Positions 60,191-64,000 of a DNA stretch of 64,000 nt are shown piece after piece. Position 1 is the first letter of the stretch; each line of letters starts with the position of its first letter. Origin of the DNA: Prolixibacteraceae bacterium (GTDB lineage Bacteria > Bacteroidota > Bacteroidia > Bacteroidales > Prolixibacteraceae). Below the pieces are notes generated by a model. The model was not told the DNA's origin and did no database searches. It was given only the letters and a program-made list of their open reading frames with translations. The translations under genes and the position numbers were made by a program. The stretch lies in assembly GCA_003506435.1 (NCBI GenBank), contig DOAQ01000049.1, forward strand, positions 62,001-126,000, in the 5' to 3' direction.

Positions 60191-60808
60191 TTATGTGGTG
60201 ATTTTCTGTATTGCCGTTTTCAACTCAAAAAAAGGAATTTTATATATGCTGTATCCGCCTTTTCTGTTTTTACCTTCAACAGTTATACTGAAATTCAATT
60301 TTTCAATTATCTGTTTTCCTTCTTCAGACGCAGGCATTGCATAAATTATTGTGGAGAAATCAGGATCACAGATGGTTTCAATTAATTTATCCAAACTCAG
60401 TAAAACTTCTTTTAACGCATACGAACGTGCAAATCCTTTCACGTAAGGAATAGCTAAGCTTTCGATGTATAAGTGATTTATCTTTTCTCTTTCATCCGGC
60501 TTAAATAGTGAATTTCCGCGGATGTCGTGTTCAATTATTTTTCCGGAAATAAATTCATTTAATGTCTCCTGACGAAGAGGTAAAATATCAACATGTCCCA
60601 CCCGGATTCCATTTTTATTTCTGATTACAAAAAAAGCATTTGAATTTGCCGTATACCACTCCTTCAGAACAGTATACGGAATGGCGTCAATTCCCGAATA
60701 GGTCTTTTTTTCAAGCTCGGCGATCCATTCGATATCAGTGTCTGTCGCTTGTTGAACTTCAAACTTCGTTGACAGGAGATCTGTTTGTTCAAATTGTTTC
60801 AGGTTCAT
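60191..60808 (-). CDS. GNAT-like acyltransferase
   Basis: 205 aa from the ATG at 60808 (MNLKQFEQTDLLSTKF). The promoter box at 60888-60895 lies inside the longer open frame, so the upstream ATG at 60898 cannot be the usual start. The sequence FEVQQATDTDIEWIAELEKK, FFVIRNKNGIRVGHVDILPL, INHLYIESLAIPYVKGFARS and ASEEGKQIIEKLNFSITVEG follows GNAT folds (beta4 VxxLxIxP-like strand and C-terminal helix), but the canonical R-x-x-G-x-G/A is replaced, so substrate and activity are uncertain. Confidence 0.65.
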   Translation of the reverse strand: MNLKQFEQTDLLSTKFEVQQATDTDIEWIAELEKKTYSGIDAIPYTVLKEWYTANSNAFFVIRNKNGIRVGHVDILPLRQETLNEFISGKIIEHDIRGNSLFKPDEREKINHLYIESLAIPYVKGFARSYALKEVLLSLDKLIETICDPDFSTIIYAMPASEEGKQIIEKLNFSITVEGKNRKGGYSIYKIPFFELKTAIQKITT

Positions 60809-60887
60809 AGTTTCTTCATTTCTTCTACTACTGTAAATGGCAATAGCAGCATATCCAAGCGATATGTAGTCATGAATTGTGTGAATG

Positions 60888-60895
60888 CAAAAGTA
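60888..60895 (-). promoter_or_regulatory. -7 box TACTTTTG of the GNAT-like gene
   Basis: Exact TAnnTTTG match on the minus strand (CAAAAGTA as written), 80 bases upstream of ATG 60808. Confidence 0.55.
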
Positions 60896-60960
60896 CAATA
60901 TTTGGGGTATTTGTGAAATTTGAATGCAAGTTTGTGGTAATCATATTTTACAACCAACGA

Positions 60961-61105
60961 TTGTACCCTTTTTTCGAGTCGGTGGAAAGCCTCCACATTG
61001 CCCCGTTAATGTTGCCATTGTACTGTGCCCCGCCGGTTAATGTCCCGGTCATGTCGGTATCGTAAAACAGTTTCAGGGCAAACAGCCTGTCGTTGCTAAC
61101 TGTCA
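60961..61105 (-). pseudogene. detached RHS core fragment
   Basis: Reads VSNDRLFALKLFYDTDMTGT, LTGGAQYNGNINGAMWRLST and DSKKGYN, nearly identical to a segment of the RHS gene at 63390-63530 (VSNDKLFALQLFYDTDMTTT). Only about 48 codons remain; the sequence on both sides is unrelated to RHS. Remnant of a displaced or duplicated rhs unit. Confidence 0.9.
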
Positions 61106-61131
61106 TAGAGTAACTCATGCAATAAAAAAAC

Positions 61132-61212
61132 ATGATCTTTAAAATGATTGAAACTTTCCTGACCAAGAAAAAATTCAAAGACTTCTTTAATAAAAATATT
61201 GCCGCTCTATAA
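61132..61212 (+). CDS. 26-codon small ORF abutting the RHS fragment
   Basis: Plus-strand frame MIFKMIETFLTKKKFKDFFN followed by KNIAAL and a stop, five bases before a strong terminator. It is basic and amphipathic. The first eight codons recur at 63976-63999 (MIFKMAET), right next to the visible start of the other RHS gene, in a different phase relative to the RHS frame. This points to a repeated DNA element; whether the peptide is made is unknown. Confidence 0.45.
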   Translation: MIFKMIETFLTKKKFKDFFNKNIAAL

Positions 61213-61216
61213 AGCA

Positions 61217-61242
61217 AAAAGCCCGGACTTGCCGGGCTTTTG
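61217..61242. terminator. bidirectional rho-independent terminator
   Basis: AAAAGCCCGG, loop ACTTG, CCGGGCTTTT: a perfect 10-bp stem with T-runs for both directions. It ends the small ORF on the plus strand and the RHS/immunity operon on the minus strand (6 bases after the lipoprotein stop). Confidence 0.9.
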
Positions 61243-61247
61243 TATCA

Positions 61248-61922
61248 TCATTTCACTCGTAATATTTCATTATTTTCAATCTTGAAGTATCCCCTTTCTT
61301 TGCTGTGACTAAGGCATTTTAGGTGACCATCTTTTGTTATAACATACTTCTCTTTTGTTTCTATTGCAGGCAATATACCGTTATCATTTTCTTCTGAAGT
61401 TAACTCCTTAAATACACGAACATTAATTGTAAAATTTGTATCAATTTCACAGTAACGATCATAGTCATTTACCTTCTGCCCTGCAATTGTAAGTGTATCT
61501 TGCAGATTACCTGACTTACTATATAAGCTCAACTTGAGCCAATATTCATTAATCAAATAGTTGCTTTGTTTCATGATTAAAAGAAAGTAATCATTAACTT
61601 TTGTCTTATACAATCCTACGTACTGATAACTCTTGTCTGTAGGATATTTCTCTTTGATAAAATCATAATTTGATTTCTCGATCACCTTACAAACTGGGTT
61701 AGAAACAAGCTGAGTGGAGCCATTTATTACCTGCCAGATAGTATCCGAATATTTACCAAAGTCATCTAACTTCATTATACTTAGAGGGAGATGAAGTGTG
61801 TCAAAGTTGTTTAAGAAAAGGACAAACTTTGATGTATCAGTAATACTTGTTTGGGTATTTGTGTCTTTAAACCTACAGCCTAAAAAAGTATAAAGACATA
61901 TTGCTAATATACAGAGTCTCAT
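61248..61922 (-). CDS. lipoprotein, candidate immunity protein of the RHS locus
   Basis: 224 aa with a lipoprotein signal (MRLCILAICLYTFLGC), so located in the periplasm or outer membrane. The mature part is beta-rich and polar (FVLFLNNFDTLHLPLSIMKL, YQYVGLYKTKVNDYFLLIMK, YVITKDGHLKCLSHSKERGY); no family recognised. It starts 4 bases after the RHS gene stop on the same strand and has lower GC than the RHS core, the usual position and composition of an immunity gene. The role is inference. Confidence 0.65.
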   Translation of the reverse strand: MRLCILAICLYTFLGCRFKDTNTQTSITDTSKFVLFLNNFDTLHLPLSIMKLDDFGKYSDTIWQVINGSTQLVSNPVCKVIEKSNYDFIKEKYPTDKSYQYVGLYKTKVNDYFLLIMKQSNYLINEYWLKLSLYSKSGNLQDTLTIAGQKVNDYDRYCEIDTNFTINVRVFKELTSEENDNGILPAIETKEKYVITKDGHLKCLSHSKERGYFKIENNEILRVK

Positions 61923-61926
61923 GATT

Positions 61927-64000
61927 CTAATTTTTATTTTTACGAACCTGTACCACGCGATAATTATAATTCTGGTTGTATGTGGGTTTTCCTGTCATTG
62001 AATTATCTGTTCCAACATTAAAAGAATTATTGGTGCCTTTCCCTTTTTGACTAGCTCCAGGATCAAAAAATCCAAATTTGGTAACTTCCTGAGTTTTTAA
62101 ATTAGTTGTTCTTGACGAAATTGCAACCCAATGGTCTCCGTTACCATCTCCTGTCCTATCAACTTGTACTCTTGCTGATTTACCCTGATCAACTTGGGTA
62201 TTTAGGTAATCAACACCACTTTTGGAATCTTTAATTCCATTTGCATCACCCCCAAGAGATTGGGTGCCACTTTTTTCAACCATCTTACCACTTTGATTGA
62301 AACAGTTGCCTTCATCACCATCTTTCTTCCCGGAGCCATCAGCCTTCATCTGACTAGAGAAGTCCCCTGTTTCCAGCACCTTCTCAGTCATCTCAACCGG
62401 TTCATTCTGGTCGAACTTGATGGATACTCCGTCTCCAATATTCTGAGTATAAGTAGTCCCTATGTTCTTATACCCTTCAACTTCTGCACTTCCTTTTTGC
62501 CACATGGTATTTCCTTTCTCATCTTCATACCAGTCCATTCCCGTTGGGTCAGTAACAGAAACAGGATTGTTGGCTGCATAGTGGTATGGAGACCATGAGT
62601 AATAATTTTCGGCGTGGGGGTCAACAGTATGCCACCGTCCCAGTTCTGGGTCATAGAACCGTGCTCCGTAATCATAATTCTCAAAGAACTCGTTGTTTAA
62701 CTCCTTACCGTTGTAAAGATAGGTGTTTTTATCCAGATTATTGTCGGCAAATAAACTTCCGAATGGGTAATATTCAACTTCCTGGTCAACCACGGCTGTT
62801 GTACCGCTGTAATGCAAGGTAATACGGGTATCTCCCAAATGGTCTTTCAAATAGTAGTGGTACAAGCTGGTTGCCGGGTCGTAGTATCCTTCTGAAGTAA
62901 GCACTTTATTTAAACTGCCTCCTACATAAATAAACGGGCCGTAATACAGGGTAGTAGCTGCCGTACCAGAAATTGTTGCTGTCTTGCCCCATTTCAGGCC
63001 GCTTGCATCGTAGGTGTAATCAACTTTATTCGAGGCATCTTTATAATACTGTTTAGGTATATTTAGTTCATCAAAATAACCGATGGTTGTTAATCCTCTT
63101 AGTCCATCACTTACTGCATTGCCGTTGCCATCGTAGGTAAAACTGCCACTGGCGCTGCTCCCGTTGTATGTCCCGCTAACCGAACCAAGCTGGTTCCCTG
63201 TGTAAGTATAGCTGAGGTTTTCGCGGTTACTGCCTCCCGAATTCTTTCGGTTCAGGCTGGTAATGTTCCCGTTATAGTCATAAGCTACCGAACCCAGATC
63301 ATAGGCTGTTGTAGTTGCCCAGCTACCGCTGTATGTGCCGTAATCGCCTGCTGTCAACCGGTTCAACCCGTCGTAACTGTAGTTGTAACCTTTTTTCGAA
63401 TCGGTGGAAAGCCTCCACATTGCCCCGTTAATGTTGCCATTGTATTGTGCCCCGCCGGTCAGGGTGGTGGTCATGTCGGTATCGTAAAACAGTTGCAGGG
63501 CAAACAGTTTATCATTGCTTACTGTTGCCGTGGGGTCGTTCAATTGGGTAAGCCAGCCCCGTATGTTATAGCTGTGGTCAATATCCTGGTAACCATTATG
63601 AAGCTCTTTTTTCACCATACGTCCGATTTCATCGTAGGTATATTGGGCAACAATGGTCAGTGTGGTGGTATTGTACCCATGTCGCACATACGTAGGGCGG
63701 CCTGCATGGTCGTAGTCGAATTGCTCGTTAAGGGTAATGGCCGTTGATCCGGCTGTTTTCTTATGCCAGGTTTGCCGGTAGATGGGCTGCCCGGTAAAAT
63801 TGTAAGCTGTCGATAACCGGTTATACCCTCCCTCGGGATTGGTTTGGTACGACTGGATCAGTTGTCCGTATTTGTCGTAGTAATTCACCGTATACAGCCA
63901 GGTAGCAGTTCCCAGTACTTTGGTTTTTACTCCGGTAACGCGGCCTTTTACGGCAGTAGTGTAGGAAGAAAAAACATGATTTTTAAAATGGCAGAGACTT
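61927..64000 (-). CDS. RHS/YD-repeat protein with putative papain-like C-terminal domain, partial
   Basis: At least 690 residues; the frame is open through the window end, so the start is not seen. YD repeats (YYDKYGQLIQSYQTN, YNFTGQPIYRQTW, TYDEIGRMVKKELHN) lead to the conserved RHS core HLGDTRITLHY, YYPFGSLF, YGARFYDPELGRWHTVDPHA and NPVSVTDPTGMDW. The unique C-terminal about 200 residues contain GDEGNCFNQSGKM, GKSARVQVDR, GDHWVAISSRT and FGFFDPGA, a Cys...His...Asp order like C39/papain-type peptidases. GC drops after the core. Probably a secreted, contact-dependent polymorphic toxin, with the next gene as immunity. Confidence 0.85.
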   Translation of the reverse strand, partial: SLCHFKNHVFSSYTTAVKGRVTGVKTKVLGTATWLYTVNYYDKYGQLIQSYQTNPEGGYNRLSTAYNFTGQPIYRQTWHKKTAGSTAITLNEQFDYDHAGRPTYVRHGYNTTTLTIVAQYTYDEIGRMVKKELHNGYQDIDHSYNIRGWLTQLNDPTATVSNDKLFALQLFYDTDMTTTLTGGAQYNGNINGAMWRLSTDSKKGYNYSYDGLNRLTAGDYGTYSGSWATTTAYDLGSVAYDYNGNITSLNRKNSGGSNRENLSYTYTGNQLGSVSGTYNGSSASGSFTYDGNGNAVSDGLRGLTTIGYFDELNIPKQYYKDASNKVDYTYDASGLKWGKTATISGTAATTLYYGPFIYVGGSLNKVLTSEGYYDPATSLYHYYLKDHLGDTRITLHYSGTTAVVDQEVEYYPFGSLFADNNLDKNTYLYNGKELNNEFFENYDYGARFYDPELGRWHTVDPHAENYYSWSPYHYAANNPVSVTDPTGMDWYEDEKGNTMWQKGSAEVEGYKNIGTTYTQNIGDGVSIKFDQNEPVEMTEKVLETGDFSSQMKADGSGKKDGDEGNCFNQSGKMVEKSGTQSLGGDANGIKDSKSGVDYLNTQVDQGKSARVQVDRTGDGNGDHWVAISSRTTNLKTQEVTKFGFFDPGASQKGKGTNNSFNVGTDNSMTGKPTYNQNYNYRVVQVRKNKN

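Noticed and set aside
60809..60898. Longer N-terminus of the GNAT-like protein
   Set aside because: A consensus promoter box at 60888-60895 lies within it and the extra residues are unlike the family.
60948..61217. 90-codon minus-strand frame as a protein
   Set aside because: It joins unrelated sequence to a piece of RHS core; it is a junction product, annotated as remnant instead.
1..64000. Prophage or conjugative element
   Set aside because: No integrase, terminase, capsid, relaxase or tra-like gene was recognised.

Overview
The window comes from a Bacteroidota genome of moderate to low GC. The evidence is an S46 dipeptidyl peptidase, a Wzi-type outer-membrane protein, an RHS/YD-repeat protein, ECF sigma and PepSY-like genes, and many copies of the Bacteroidota -7 promoter box TAnnTTTG directly upstream of genes. 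I cannot name the genus. No tRNA, rRNA, CRISPR array or transposase was recognised.

Region 1 (1-28.1 kb, all + strand, tightly packed) is a surface-glycan cluster. It opens with a pseudaminic acid pathway, pseB (cut by the window edge), pseC, pseF, pseG, a formyltransferase-like gene where PseH would be expected, and pseI. An LIC12162-family transferase and a Wzx-like flippase follow. Next is an unusual set: HpcH/HpaI aldolase, KdsB-like cytidylyltransferase, a nucleotidyltransferase fused to a D-2-hydroxyacid dehydrogenase, and the wreck of a HAD phosphatase. A methyltransferase, an SGNH protein, an unrecognised GT-B-like protein and a DegT enzyme lead into a CDP-hexose block (rfbG, epimerase, rfbF, aminotransferase). 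The region ends with a GT2, a Wzy-like polymerase, a lipoprotein deacetylase, a GT4, a hexapeptide acyltransferase, an RmlD-like reductase and a DUF1972-type glycosyltransferase. A frameshifted rmlA fragment marks its end.

Region 2 (28.1-41.3 kb) is an island of small + strand modules: ParE-, YoeB- and VapC-type toxin-antitoxin pairs, four MNT/HEPN pairs (one with a broken HEPN), one unrecognised gene and an AAA/DUF4143 ATPase. The modules are separated by at least nine copies of a mosaic interspersed repeat built from short hairpins. In most cases the same repeat block begins 9-40 nt after the stop codon. Several modules carry their own TAnnTTTG promoter. One spacer also holds a 14-unit tandem array with an exact 21-bp period.

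Region 3 (41.4-60.9 kb) is mostly conserved chromosome: Wzi-like protein, DPP11-like S46 peptidase, PepSY-like protein and ECF sigma factor with a palindromic divergent promoter, a lipoprotein and two L,D-transpeptidases, a frameshifted dinB, tex, a small acidic protein, a hybrid histidine kinase, mutS2, a thioesterase and a GNAT protein.

Region 4 (60.9-64 kb, minus strand) is an RHS locus: an RHS core protein with a putative papain-like C-terminal domain that runs off the window, a lipoprotein in the immunity position, and a detached RHS core fragment. A short element carrying a 26-codon ORF adjoins the RHS fragment, and the start of a second copy appears at the window edge.
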